NCBI GenBank assembly: GCA_029339195.1
Contig: JAPTJF010000070.1
Coordinates: 121,197 to 185,196, forward strand
From: Micractinium sp. NFX-FRZ
Lineage: Eukaryota > Chlorophyta > Trebouxiophyceae > Chlorellales > Chlorellaceae
Reading direction: 5' to 3'
DNA: 64,000 bases
Below are positions 1-11,304 of this stretch, piece after piece; within the stretch, counting starts at the first letter, position 1; the number at the start of each line of letters is the position of its first letter. Both the position numbers and the translations under genes were made by a program. The notes below the pieces were generated by a model, which saw nothing but the letters and a program-made list of their open reading frames with translations, searched no databases and was not told the origin of the DNA.

Positions 1-661
1 TTGCCGGCGGTGCATGCAGCCCCTCACCCAACGCCCCTTTCCTCAAACTCTCACCCACTCCACGCATCCTGCCGTTGCACCAATTGGATGCAGCTGTCGG
101 ATGCCACCGCCATCAAGCTCCTGGACCGCCTGCTGGAGCGCAGCATGGCAGCAGCCGGCATCTAGGCTGGCTAGGCTGGCTGGCAGGGCAGCCAGGTCAG
201 CAGCCTGGGATACCGCTTTTGAGGGGAGCATCCATGCATATGCAGCCAGCAGTTGTGGCGTGTCTGGTGAGGTTGCGGTGGAGGGCAGCGTCGCAACTGC
301 AGGGAGGCGGCTTGAGGCAGCTGGCACTTGGGAGCAGATGCCTGGCAAGACTAGGCTTACGCGCGGCCCCCTGGACACGCCTTGCTGCTGCCTGCGCTTG
401 CTGCCGCCTGCGCTGCGCCTCTCTCTGATGACACCGCAGCATGTGTACCGTGTGTCACACTGCCGGCACAGGCTGGAAACAGTCGCAGAGATTGCGGAGT
501 GAGACTGCACGTGAGACAACAGACTGGAGGCAAGACAGCCATGCAAAGCACTCAATCACACGTGGTGTCTGCCGCCGTGCATGGCGGCGAAGCGCGGGCT
601 GTGGCGCGACGTGCTAACGGGCGCGCCTGCACAACGGCGACGCCCGGCAGGCCTTGCGCTG
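1..661. other. No gene recognised
   Basis: Open frames exist on both strands, but they have Ala/Cys/Arg-rich GC-driven composition, no splice-consistent partners and no recognisable domain. Part of this stretch is probably the 3' flank of the minus-strand membrane-protein gene. Confidence 0.5.
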
Positions 662-1935
662 TCAAATGTTCGGGTGCATGGGCGCTGTGGTCTCGTGCCA
701 GGTCTTCATGTACACCGCCAGTGGCCCGAATAGCATGGGTGCTGCAGTGGTATTGCAAGCAGGGTCAAGGCGGGAGTGTCAAGTGCAGTGCACCAGCGGG
801 ATGCAACGGAGGCTTGGAGCGCCGTATCATTGGGGGAGCCGTCTCAGTGCATTCCAGCGGTTCAGGCGCCGCCCACCTGTGCCCGCCACCCGCCTTTACA
901 CCCCGCGCACCTATGGCCAGCATGACCAGGCCGTGGTTCAGCGCCGTCCACTCGGCATCGGTGGTGGGCAGCGGGTCTGCAGGGCGAGTGGCGTGAGAGG
1001 CAACCGCGGCACACATGTGATGCCAGTCCGAAATGGCGAGTGGGTCGCAGCTTGCTTCTGCACGCACGCGCGCACACAGCCTGGCAGGCCTGACAAGGTT
1101 TGTGCATGTGCGCCGCCTGCTTGGCATCCCTGCTGGGGGCTGCCTCTCTGCTCACCACCAGTCATGCCTTCTTTAACGCGCTGCATCACCCTGCGCCAGT
1201 ATGCTGCCAGCCCCGGGGACAGGCAACCCTCAAGGAGGCGAGCAAGGCCGGGCCAAAGTGCCATCAGGAGCACTGCCATGCAAAGCTGGAACAGCAAAAT
1301 CGAGAAAGGGTTCCAGGGCAAGGCCATCTCCAAGCTGGTTGTTGCTGTGGCGCTGGCCAGCCAGGCCCCAGCAGCCGCCTCGGAGAGAAAAGCAGGAGCC
1401 CGGTTGGGGGATGGCAAGGTGAACCACTTGGTGGCACAAGCTACGCCTGCACAACAGGCATGCAGGGGGATGATCATGAGCCGGTCTATGGCGTGGGCGT
1501 TGTGATGGGCAGGCAGGTGGGCAGGCAAGGCGGGGTGCGCAACAAGAGTTTGCCAGGTACGGGCACGCGTGCGGCACTTCTGGAGGTCTGCATGCAGATG
1601 TGCCCAACCCACCCACCAGCCAGCACCGGGGGCTCAAAGTATTTGATTGTGACGGTCCAGCCGTCATGGCAGCCCTGCGGAGGCGCCCCTGGCAACTTGC
1701 ACTCGTGCGCCCACAGCAGCCCGCTGCCTGCGGCGAGCGCTACCAGCAGCACTGACAAGGGCACCAGCCAGGCGGCGCGGTTGTTCCGCGGAAGCGGCTT
1801 TGTCAGCACGTAGTACCAGGCCAGCAGCAGCAGGAAGCTGACCGCAGCTACGATAGCTGCAGTGCCGTGCGCCCACCAGCCACTTGGGCCGCCCAACAGG
1901 TTGGCGCCGAGGATGCTGCCCACGTATGCAGCCAT
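662..1935 (-). CDS. Four-helix membrane protein of unknown function
   Basis: I do not recognise this gene. Four exons join with consistent phase: 1935-1627, 1378-1159, 976-911 and 741-662, giving about 224 residues ending in TGA. Four hydrophobic segments stand out: around GTAAIVAAVSFLLLLAWYYV, the following AAWLVPLSVLLVALAAG, then PFSILLFQLCMAVLLMALWP, and LNHGLVMLAIAPMLFGPLAV across the last splice. A short basic stretch (AAYWRRVMQRVKE) lies between helices 3 and 4. The third helix with its NPF lead-in faintly recalls proton-coupled peptide transporters, but the protein is far too short for one. The ATG at 1935 is the first in frame after a possible acceptor near 1986, so a further 5' exon cannot be excluded. 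The first donor (GTGCTG) is weak. It is divergent to the gene starting at 2321. Confidence 0.45.
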
Positions 1936-2320
1936 TGCGCCTCCCAAGCAGGCTCCGTACTCACTCCACACCTCGCCTATCGCTGCGGCTTAGGAGTGGG
2001 TGTAAGGGGGTGGGAGTACAGTCAATCTGGCCAAGGGTTTCAGGGCCTGGGTGCCCGCTGGAGAGCCCTTGGAGCGTCCAAGGCTGCAGCACCGAGCTCG
2101 TGTGCTCCAGCTCACCTGGCATCCTGCTCCCTGAGCTCCCCAACGACTGCCTAAACAGGCGACACCAAGCACGGGGCCCCAACAAGGAGGAATTGTGGGC
2201 CCCGCGCGGCGCTGCCCCCTCAGGCCCAGCAGGCGCCGTCCAGCACTTTCTCGTGTCCAGCACTTGTCAGCATCGCTTGCCATCACTGTTCAACCTGCTA
2301 CCGTGTGGGATATCAAAGCA
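1936..2320. promoter_or_regulatory. Intergenic region between divergent genes
   Basis: 385 bp separate the two opposed start codons (1935 on minus, 2321 on plus), so the promoters of both orphan genes should lie here. I see no clear TATA box or repeated element. A 5' exon of the minus-strand gene could also be hidden in it. Confidence 0.35.
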
Positions 2321-3812
2321 ATGCTGACTTGGGTGTGGGAGCTCGTCAAGCCGGTGCTAGAGGATGTGGGCGCGAGTGTAGCCCCTTACGGAGCTGCCGG
2401 AGTGGAGAAGCGCAAGACGTTGCGCGCTCAGCTCAACCGAGAGCTTGCCAAGCCGCTGGAGCAGCAGGACGCGGAGTACATACGCCGCGTGCGCATGGCC
2501 TTCCTCTCTCTGTCTGCCCGGGCGGCCCGGGTGAGGCAGCGGGGTGTGATTCTTCCTTACACGCGATTGCGCGAATCGCAGGAGCTCAGCTTGCGCAGCC
2601 TGCCAGCCAGGCGGCGGCCCGCCGCTCTTGGCGCTCCGCTTTTGCCTAAGTGCTCCGCCAAAGTGCTCCGCCAATGTGCTCCGCCAATGTGCGCGACCAG
2701 TGCGCGCCCAGCCTCTCATTCACATCCATCCAATGATGGCGTGTCCCTGCCTGCAGGGCAATTCCAATATTCTAGAGCGGGAGGCTACTTTTTTCAAGGC
2801 GTGCACAGAATGTGTTGGCAACTCATGCTGCGCCGCCCGTTCGTGGGTGGACCTGCGGTCCGCCGCATCGTGCACCGCGCGCGCCGGCTTTGAGCGCCAG
2901 GTGTGGCAGCAAGATTGGGCGGAGTATGATGCCGTGTACGAGCGGCGCCCTCCCGAGCTCCAAGTGCTGCCCACGCTGCAGCTGGAGCTGTCAGAAGAGC
3001 TGCAGCACCCACCGCCCCGTGTGGACATGTGCAGCGCCTGTGCCGTGAGGCTGGAGCAGGTGCGGTGGGGTTGGCGAGGCGGTTGAGCTGGCAGCGCAAG
3101 GCCCAGTGTGTCTGTTTGTGTGCATGGCATGGCGCGTGCAGGGCAAGCCCGATGCTGCCCTGCTGAAGCAGCACCTGCCTGCCGAAGCAGAACCTGCCTG
3201 CCGTTGCATGCCTCCCCTGGCAGCTGCGGAGCAGCAAGTCAACAACAGGAAGCTCCGCACCTACCTCCTGTACTCGTGTCATTCAAGCCCCGTCCTGGGC
3301 CACTCTTGCTGCCTGCGCCTGCTGTTCCCGCTGTGCAGATGGAGTATGACGAGGCCCTGACGCGTGCGCTACAACACGACAGGGAGGCAGCGTACCGCCG
3401 GGCCGGCATGCTGCCAGCTGCACCGCCTGCTGCCTCCGCCAGCAGCGACGGCAGCAGCGGCGTCGGCGGCGAGCCAGCAGCTGGGACCCCATCGCGTGCA
3501 GCTGCCGCATCCGCTGGTGGTGAGCAGGCGCAGCAGCAGCCAGCACAGCAGCAGGTGCAAGGGGCGCAGCAGCCAGCGGCAGCAGAGCATGAGCAGAAGC
3601 CGTTGGCAGCCGGTGAGCTGCAGCAGGGCGGAGGCACTGCACCCGTGACGCCCACTTGGCAGCAGGACCAGCAGGCACAGCCAGGCTCCACGTCAGATGA
3701 GCTGGAGTTGGAGCAAGACCACGGGTGTTGTGGCGGCGAGGGGCAGGCAGCTGGCCTCCAGCGCGCGGTGCAGCAGCAGCAGGTGCCAGCACGGCATCAG
3801 GACCCCGCTTGA
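2321..3812 (+). CDS. Orphan protein with Gln/Ala-rich tail
   Basis: Three exons (2321-2530, 2757-3059, 3339-3812) join in phase 0 with GT-AG borders and encode 328 residues. The first 70 residues are predicted helical and charged (MLTWVWELVKPVLEDVG at the start, then KTLRAQLNRELAKPLEQQDA). The middle exon holds seven cysteines, including CTECVGNSCC and CSAC, plus an acidic/aromatic segment ending YDAVYERRPPE. The last exon starts MEYDEALTRALQHDREAAYR and then becomes low-complexity Gln/Ala/Ser. No signal peptide or membrane segment is visible. The perfect phase agreement argues for a real gene. I cannot assign a function; the cysteines could bind metal, but this is only a guess. Intron 1 contains a 13-bp tandem repeat. 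Confidence 0.6.
2646..2687 (+). repeat. 13-bp tandem repeat in intron
   Basis: The unit AGTGCTCCGCCAA/T is repeated three times in a row inside intron 1 of the orphan gene, followed by a decayed fourth copy. Confidence 0.8.
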
Positions 3813-4281
3813 ATGCATTTGCGCTGCCGGCAGGTAGTTGGCGCGGTGCCACCACCTCCGGCAGGCCTGCACACCTCGTCCAACCTCCCAACCCATGCAT
3901 GCTCCCTAGCTGGTTGCACCCTCCCCAAGTACTGGTTTGACATCTCGCCACCCTTCCTGCCGTGCACCGTGCCGGCGCCTCCAGCTTGGTAAATTGAGGA
4001 ACAGTTTGTCACGTTGCATGCAAAACTTGATAAATTTCCAGTGCCAGCAGTCAGCACTGTTGGGCAAACCAGGGTGCAGCCTTGAAAGGCCGCCCGGCCC
4101 TTGGCTTGGTGAGTGGAGTGCGTGGTTTGCCCTGGCATCACTTGAAGTGCCACCTCCCGCCACGTGGACCAGCTGTCCCCCCGCCACAGCGCGCTCAGCA
4201 CGTCCTATTCTTTGAAGTGTGGTTGAAGGTTGAAGACGGCGATCGTGACAGGCAAGTATGCCGCCACGCAGCCGGAGAACA
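3813..4281. other. Intergenic, no gene seen
   Basis: 3' flank of the orphan gene and 5' flank of F-box/LRR gene A, both on the plus strand. It includes a locally AT-richer stretch near 3985-4045. I see no coding signal. Confidence 0.5.
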
Positions 4282-6161
4282 ATGGCCTCCGCGCCTTATC
4301 AAGCAGTCGGCCTTTCGCTCGGCGACTTGCCCGACGATCTGCTCATCCGATGCCTGGCTCCGTTGGGTCAGAAGGAGCGGTGCGTGATATGTTGCGAAAT
4401 GAAATAGGGCGCCGCTCGCCCTGCTGCGTGGCCAGAGCAGCTTCAAGCCCCGCCGTGCGCTCCCGCTGCCTGCTGCCGCCAACCCAGTCGGACTGTTTCT
4501 GCCCCTGCAGGCTGTGGTATGCCGTCCTGGTGAGCAGACGCTTTCGGCAGCTCTGCCTGTCCCCCGAGCTGCTGCGACGGGACACGCTGGCGGCCACCCC
4601 AAGCTCGCCGCCCGGCGCCCGCTCCCTGCTGGCCTTCCTGACAGCGCATGGGGCGCACGTGCGCAGCATGCTGCTGTATGCCCACGTCAGGTGGCCCTTT
4701 CAGCCCTCACCGGGTGACGAGGAGCTGCGGCAGCTGGCCACCACCTTGATGCACGTGGTTAGCCAGCACGGCGGCTTGGAGGAGCTCATTTTACGGGACA
4801 GCACCCAAGTGGATGGGCTAGGCTGGCTGGCGGGGATGACGGCGCTACGCCGCCTGGAGATGGCCTGCGAGCGCCGCCTGCTGAGCCTGCCTGCGGGGGC
4901 ATCGGCGCTGCCAGCTCTGGCAGAGCTGGAGCTGTCGGGAGACCCAATCAAGCTGGAGGGGGCGCGCCTGCCGCCAGCGCTCACTCGCCTCGTGCTCTGT
5001 GACCGGCAGACTGGCCAGCTGCCAAAGCAGGTAGGGGCTGGGATGCTGGCTGGGCTGTCAAGACGCACATGGCACTGCATTGTTGCCTGTCGGCATGCCT
5101 GCCTGCCCCGCTGACAGGCCAGGCTAGCTGCACGCATGGCTGCCCTGCCATCCGCCTCGCCATGCACTCTCACCCGCCATTCAAGGCATGAGGCGCCGCG
5201 GCGGCTGAAGCCGTCCAACCTTCACCTTCCCTGCCTTGTGTCCCCCCCGCCCTGGCCCGTGAACCCTGTACCCAACTCGCCGCCCCACCTTCACCTCCCC
5301 CGCCTTGTGCCCCGCCCTGGCACCTCTCCCTCCGCACAGGTGTTTCGCGCCGCCAGCCTGCAGCAGCTTTGCCTGGTTGCGGGGCGCTACTCAGCCGCCA
5401 GCATGGCAGGCCTGTCCCAGCTGTCAGCGCTGACCTGGCTCACCCTGCGCAACACCAGGCACCTGCCGCCCACCCGCACCCTGGCGGCACTCACGGGCCT
5501 GCAGCACCTGGAGCTGACAGTGAGGCCGGAGGTTGGGGAGCAGCAGCAGCAGCAGCCAGTGGACCTGCCTCTGGGGCAGATGGGCCTGCTGAGCTCGCTG
5601 GTGCTCAGCGGCACCTGCTTTGACAGCGCTGTGCCTGCTGTGGCGCAGCTGAGCCGGCTGCAGCGCTGCATGCTGTGCCTCAGCACCCGGTACTCCGAGC
5701 ACTCGGACGATGAAGACTATGAAGATGGAGAGGACAGCGACAGCGGGGGCAGTTACGCCGCCTTTGACCGGCAGCTGCCGCCTGGCCCCTGGCTGGCCAA
5801 CCTGCGCTGGCTCAGCACCTACTGGCGGGTGCTGATCTGCAGCCTGCCCGCCCTGGAAGCTGCGCGGCAGCTGGAGTACCTGTCACTAGCTGACGTACCC
5901 GACGACGAAGACGATTTCGAGGGGGATGGCGATGCCAGGTGGAACTGCTTCTTTGACTGGGCTGCCACCCACCCAAGCCTTTGCCGGCTGTCGTTCGACG
6001 TGGAAGGCCCAGACAGGAGGAACAAGCGCCTGCCGGTGCGCATGCTGGATCTGGTGCTGGCGCTGCTGCAGCGCCGCCCACGGCTGGTGGTGCACCGCAC
6101 TCACAGCGAGGCATCCGACTGCTCATTCCTCGAGGAAATGTACGGCTGCCGCCGCTACTGA
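4282..6161 (+). CDS. F-box/LRR protein A
   Basis: Three exons: 4282-4379, 4511-5030 and 5340-6161, phases 2 and 0, encoding 479 residues. Exon 1 and the start of exon 2 form an F-box (LSLGDLPDDLLIRCLAPLGQ, then LVSKRFRQLCLSPELLRR after the intron). Such domains usually bind SKP1 in an SCF ubiquitin ligase. The rest is leucine-rich repeats (for example ALRRLEMACERRL, LPALAELELSG, LTRLVLCDRQ) that would pick the substrate. An acidic loop, roughly residues 325-340, interrupts the LRRs. The C-terminus keeps the family signature PPGPWLANLRWLS, then LEYLSLAD and WAATHPSLCRLSF. Exon 2 is 520 nt, the same length as in paralogues C and I. The F-box and LRR assignment is clear; the substrate is unknown. 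Intron 2 has a tandem repeat just before its acceptor. Confidence 0.85.
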
Positions 6162-6586
6162 GCCCGACACGCCCTGATTGCATGCCAATACTGCACGGTT
6201 GATTCCTGCTCGTGCCGTTTTGTGTGATATGCCTGTTTGACTTCTGCTCACTCATTCAGTCAGTTGACGCGTTCACGTTCATAGCTGTTGATTTCTGTAA
6301 TCTCTGCCCACTGGTGCCAGCACTTGCGTGCCTGCCGGCAAGGACGCTGAGTGAGGCGGCTCCCTGCGTAAGAACGTGGCCTGCTTCTGCTGCTATTGCG
6401 GTTTTCGGTCAAGTAACATATGCTGCACTTGGGTGCATGTGCTGTCTTGGCTGCCTGGCTCCTGCCTCTCAATCGCCGCCAGCTGCCTTGCCGCCTGTCC
6501 CGCCCCAGCAGGCGCAGCGCTATGCGCTGAACCAGGCCTTGTTCATCCTGTCTCCTGAGCAGCAGCTCGTGTTGAACCTGGGCACG
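6162..6586. other. Intergenic / 5' region of CMP-KDO synthetase
   Basis: An in-frame open stretch runs upstream of the chosen ATG (6587) back to 6212, so an upstream start or 5' exon is possible. That translation has no family similarity, so I treat this as leader and promoter. Confidence 0.4.
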
Positions 6587-9500
6587 ATGGAGCCGCAGCA
6601 GGGACAGGAGAAGCTGCTGCAGACGAAGCAGGAGAAGAAGGGCGGCAGCGGGGGGGCCGCCCTGGCGGCCTACCTGCTAGGCGCCGCCACTGTTGGGATC
6701 GCGCTACTGGCTCGGACAATTCAGAAGAAGCTCAGGCGCCGAAAGCGCGTGGTGAGGCGGGTGCTCATTCGATCACGCTTTGTGGCTTTGCGCAGCGGCG
6801 CGACGTGCCGCATTGCGGTTTCGAGCGCTGCGCATTCCAAGGCTTCGACGCCGAGAGGCGATGCGACACGTCAATTTGCCAGCTGCTGCCGCTGCTGCCG
6901 CCGCCGCCGCCTGCTGCCCACTCACTTGCTCCCGGGACCCCTGTCCTCTTGCAACCCAGGTGGGCGTCCTGCCGGCACGCTACCAGTCCTCCCGCTTCCC
7001 CGGCAAGCCGCTGGTACCCATCCTGGGGAAGCCCATGATCCTGCGCACATATGAGCAGGTGGGTGCTTGCATGGGCGGTGAGAGGTGGGCGTTGAAGGGC
7101 AGTGCGTGTGTGTCGCACACTATGTTGTGTCTGGCAGGTGTCGCTGTGTGCGGGCGATACAGGAGAGACCCCTTTGAAAACGCTGTTCACGTTGAGGCTG
7201 CTCTCAAGTGTGTGCCAGGCCAGCATCCGTTTGCTCTGCTGCCGTGCCATCTTGTGGTGCCGCCGCGTTGTCCCCGCCCTGCTCCCGGTCCCACTCCCTT
7301 GCTGCCCCCTGCCCTGCTGCCTGCTGCCCATCTCTTGGCCCTTTATCGACGACCGTATACCCTGCTTTATCACCCGGCCTGCAAAGCACAGGCGCCGGAT
7401 GCTGGTGCGGGATGCTGGTGGCATCACCCGCACGACACTGGCATTGCTGATGTCCCGTTGTGCCCCAGACCTGCAGCGCCGTTCATTTTTTCGCTCCCAC
7501 CCATGCCTGCCCACAGGCCTGCAAAGCCAAGACGTTGGACGCTGTTGTGATTGCCACAGACGACGACCGGATTGCGGAGGTGTGCCGGGCGGCGGGGGCG
7601 CAGGTGGTGATGACCAACCCAGACTGCGCCAACGGTGAGAGGACTGGGAGGGAAGGGTTTGAGGGAGCGGTTGGGGTGTGTGGCAGGGCGGCAGGCAGTC
7701 ATCACTCAAGCATGCTTACACCACTGTCCCACCTGGCAGCCTGCATTGCCCAGCTGGCGCCGCCCTCCTCCCGTCGTATCCTCAGTGCACTGCACCGTCG
7801 CTCCCCCCTGCCTGCCCTCCTGGCCCAGGCACGGAGCGCTGCGAGGAGGCTGTGAGCAAGCTGAGCCAGCAGTACGACATCGTTGTGAATGTGCAGGCAA
7901 GTGTGGTGTGAGTGTGTGCAGTAGCGCAATGGTTGGAAGGGCTGTGGGGCACATGGGTCAGCTGCACGGTGTTGTGGGGCATTGGTGGGCAGTGGTACGC
8001 CATAGTGCTGAACATGCGTGCAGGTGCGGGTGGTCGGCTGGCAGTGAAGATGTGGGGACAAGGAGAGGTACAGCGGGGGAGCAGTGGAGTGGGCGCCAGC
8101 GAGGGGGCAGGGAAGTTGGTGGTACTGCGTCGCCATGAATGTGCAAGACAGAGTGTGGCGGGCGCGCAGGGCGTGATGTCTGGCTGCCCTCCCATGAGCG
8201 TCCTCGAGCCCGGCCCTGTCCAGTTGCTCGCCTGCCTGCCCGCCCACCCTGCCCAGAAACTGCTTGCCCCCCCCACACTGCTTGCCCCCCCACACACTGC
8301 TTGCGCTGTTGCCCGCCCGCCCTGCCCATTCTCCGTACGCTGGCGCCCCCCGACGTGGCTGCCCTGCCTGTTCACCCTGCCTGCCTGCCCGCCCGCCCAC
8401 TTGCTTGCCTGCCTGCCCGCCCGCCCACTTGCTTGCCTGCCTGCCCGCCCGCCCACTTGCTTGCCTGCCCGCCCGCCCGCCCGGCCACCCACTTTCCTGC
8501 AGGGCGACGAGCCGCTGATTGAGCCGGAGATCATCGATGCCGTGGTGGAGGCGCTGCAGCAGAGCCCCGACGCCGTCTACAGGTGCGTGGCGCAAGCCGC
8601 AAGTTACACTTGGCTGCCAACATGCTGGATCCGCCCTTGGTGCAAGCATTTGGGTGTGGACGGGGTGGCGAGGGCGCTGCAGGCTATGTCAGAAGCGGTC
8701 CGAGTAGTGGAAGTGCAGACGCCAGGGCTTGGATGGGACGTGTGTGCTGCCCCGCCCCCAGTGTTCACCCTGCCCCCTCCCACTAACTTGCATCCTCCCC
8801 CCCGTTGCAGCACGGCCTGCACGCCACTGGCGCACGATGAGGTGCAGCTGCGGCAGCGGGTGAAGTGCGTCACAGGTGCGGTGGAGGGGGCAGTGTTGGT
8901 TGGGTGGGTGGGGTTGAGGTGCAGCATAGGCGAGTTGGGGAGTAGGAAGAGGAGGATGGGAGCCAGTCAAATGCATCACAGGCAGGGTGGAGTAGATGGG
9001 CAGGCGGGTGGTTGGGTGGCCCGTCTGATTTCCTGCAGCGCATTGCCTGCCCTCCCTGCCGCCCACCTGCCTGCACGCTCCTTCCATCCCTCGTGCCACT
9101 GCCACTTCCCCCACTTCTCTGCCACTGCACCTGCCCTTCCTGCCTCCCTGTCTCCTTCCAAGCGTGGACATCTAAGCCACCTCACCCCCCGCCCGCCTGC
9201 CTGCCCGCCCTGACCCCGTTGCTTGCGCACGCCCCCCTCCCTGCTGCGTCCCTGGACTGCAGACGTGGACGGCTACGCCATTTACTTTAGCCGGGGCATG
9301 ATCCCACACAACAAGGATGGGGAGGTCAGGTGGGTAGCTGGGCGGGCACCTGGGTGGGTTGGGGACGGGCAGACAAGGGCGGCGTGGGTGCGAGGCGTGG
9401 GTGCGAGGCGTTGAAGTGCTGGGCAAAGGGGAGGCTTGGCAGGCGCCTGCCAGCTGGGAGGGCGGTTGAGTGGCGGGCAGGCAGGCAGCTGGGCAAGCAT

Positions 9501-11264
9501 GCTTGCCGGCAGGATGGGCGAGCAAGCCGGCAGTTAAGGCAGATGAAGGCAGGAGTCGGCTGGGTACGGGGCAATCGTAGCCTGTGCCACAGGAGTTGGA
9601 TGATCCTGGCAACATGTGACCCCCGTGCCTCTCACCCTTGCCTGTTCATGGCTCATCTGTACTTGCCCACCCCTCATCGTCCTGCTGCCCACCTAGCTGC
9701 ACCCCAATCCCACACGCTGCTCCTTACCCCTCCAATGCCCGCACCTCCCTCCCGTGCCAAGCAGCAGCCTCCCCACCCCCCAACACTACCAGCTTTGCTT
9801 GCAGAGCATCCCATCTCCCCTCCTTCCTCCCCCATGCCTCTTGACTCTCAGAACTGCTTTGCCCGCTGCTGCTGCCCCCACATGCTCTCTCGCAGGTGCT
9901 TCCCCACCCCCTGGCGCGACACAGCCCTTTCCGGCTGCACCCGACAATCACTTGTCTCTTCCTTCTCTCTCTCTCCAATTTTACTCTGACCCCCGTCCAG
10001 GAACTTCTCCAGCCCCCTGGCACGACCGAGCCCTACCCGCTGCACCTGCGCTGCCCTCCCTTGAACTGAATCCTGCCGCCTGCCCTCCACCGTTGTGTGT
10101 GCCCCCTGCGCAGGAACTTTCCCACCCCCTGGCATGACAAGCCCTACCTGCTGCACCTGGGGCTGCAGTGCTACGACAGAGCCTTCCTGCGGCACTACTG
10201 CAAGCTGCCGCCCACGCCGCTGCAGGTGCGGGGGCCACAGCGGGCAGGCTTCTGTGTTGCTTTCAAGGAAGGGCAGCCGGCTGCGGCACGGTGCCAGTGT
10301 GTGTGTGGCTGTAGGGAAGTGAAGGCATGGGGACTGCATGCCGGCCCCGCGCACAGGCACCCGCCAGCGCCTGCCCCGTCGTGTGTGCCTCACTTCACTG
10401 CCTGCCCCCACCCTCTCAAAACCTGCCGCACACCGCCCCCCTTGCCTCCATCTCTCTACCCCCACCGCCCCGCACCCTCCCACTTGCCCACCTACCAGCT
10501 GATTGCAACCTTTCCTCCATTCCGGCTCACCCCGCTCTACCCTTCTCCCCTTTTCAACCCTCACCTCCCCTTACCCTCCCACCTGCCTCCTGTCAGAAGG
10601 TGGAGGACTGACGAAGGACATCCTCTTCCGTTCCCGGCTTACCCCGCTCTTCCCATATCCCCCCCTTACCCCACGCCTGCCCCCACACCCTCCCACCTCC
10701 CCCTCTTAGATGATGGAGGACTTGGAGCAGCTTAAAGTGCTGGAGAACGGGTACAAGATCAAGGTGGGGGCTTGCGTGCATGCGTTGGGGGCTTTGGTTG
10801 CGTGCTGGAGAGTGGGTGTGAAGTCAAGGTGGGGGCGGGCTTGGTGTGTGACGGCGCGGGAGTGGGCGCTCGCGGGGGCATGCTGTTTTGGTTGGGTTGA
10901 GACACTAGCCAGGAGCGGCCGAGAGGGCATAGTCAGATGGGCAATTGGGGCGTCGGCAGTACCGGCAGGCTGCCTGCTATGCAAGCTTTGACGCTGCCTC
11001 TCCCTCAAGCCAGCCGGCCGACCCTGCCTGCCTGCCTTCCCCGCTGGGCCCCGCCTGGGCTGCCCGCTGCCTTAGCCTGCCCACTGTTCTCCGCCTTCAG
11101 AGCCCAAACCGACCCGCCCCGACCTGCTCTGTCGACTGCTTGCCCGCCTGGCCGCTCCTCCCCCCGCCCAGGTGGTGATTGTTGACCACAGCGCGCACGG
11201 CGTGGACATGCCGGAGGACGTGGCATCCATCGAGGAGCTGATGCGGCGGCAGAAGCTGCAGTAG
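6587..11264 (+). CDS. kdsB: CMP-KDO synthetase (3-deoxy-manno-octulosonate cytidylyltransferase)
   Basis: Couples KDO to CMP from CTP, activating this acidic sugar for cell-wall polymers (in land plants, rhamnogalacturonan II). Ten exons: 6587-6751, 6960-7058, 7517-7634, 7829-7896, 8503-8582, 8811-8875, 9263-9329, 10114-10225, 10710-10763 and 11172-11264. All phases agree and give 306 residues. Residues 22-45 form a membrane anchor followed by a basic cluster, as in the plant enzyme. The nucleotide-binding start is [18 protein letters not shown], then ATDDDRI, NCRN-like [46 protein letters not shown] and HGVDMPED, in family order. Intron 4 has a GC donor (7897). Exons 8 and 9 are flanked by degenerate copies of themselves. 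Identity is certain; organelle location is inferred from the plant homologue. Confidence 0.95.
8373..8484 (+). repeat. 28-bp minisatellite in intron
   Basis: A pyrimidine-rich 28-bp unit (TTGCTTGCCTGCC followed by CGCC repeats) starts at 8401, 8429 and 8457, with a partial copy before. It ends about 20 bp before the exon 5 acceptor of the CMP-KDO synthetase gene, so it also supplies the polypyrimidine tract. Confidence 0.85.
9895..10168 (+). repeat. Tandem copies of an exon start (two echoes plus the real exon 8)
   Basis: The acceptor and first ~50 nt of exon 8 of the CMP-KDO synthetase gene occur at 9895, 10001 and 10114, each preceded by CAG. The 10001 copy matches the real exon closely but has one inserted base that breaks the frame; the 9895 copy is more decayed. 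Spacing is 106 and 113 bp. Confidence 0.85.
10515..10840 (+). repeat. Echoes on both sides of exon 9
   Basis: An upstream unit (about 10515-10622) repeats the intron 8 end plus the start of exon 9 (real copy 10628-10730). The end of exon 9 with its donor (10737-10775) is repeated at 10802-10840. Both extra copies are degenerate. Confidence 0.75.
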
Positions 11265-11267
11265 TGC

Positions 11268-11304
<37 letters not shown>

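Noticed and set aside
662..1986. Proton-coupled oligopeptide transporter
   Set aside because: Helix 3 and its NPF lead-in resemble the family, but only four helices are present and the phase-consistent model starts at 1935 with ~224 residues, against ~450-600 for the family.
7702..8649. Long open frame on the minus strand with Gly/Arg/Gln repeats
   Set aside because: It is antisense to introns and exons of the CMP-KDO synthetase gene and arises from the 28-bp minisatellite.
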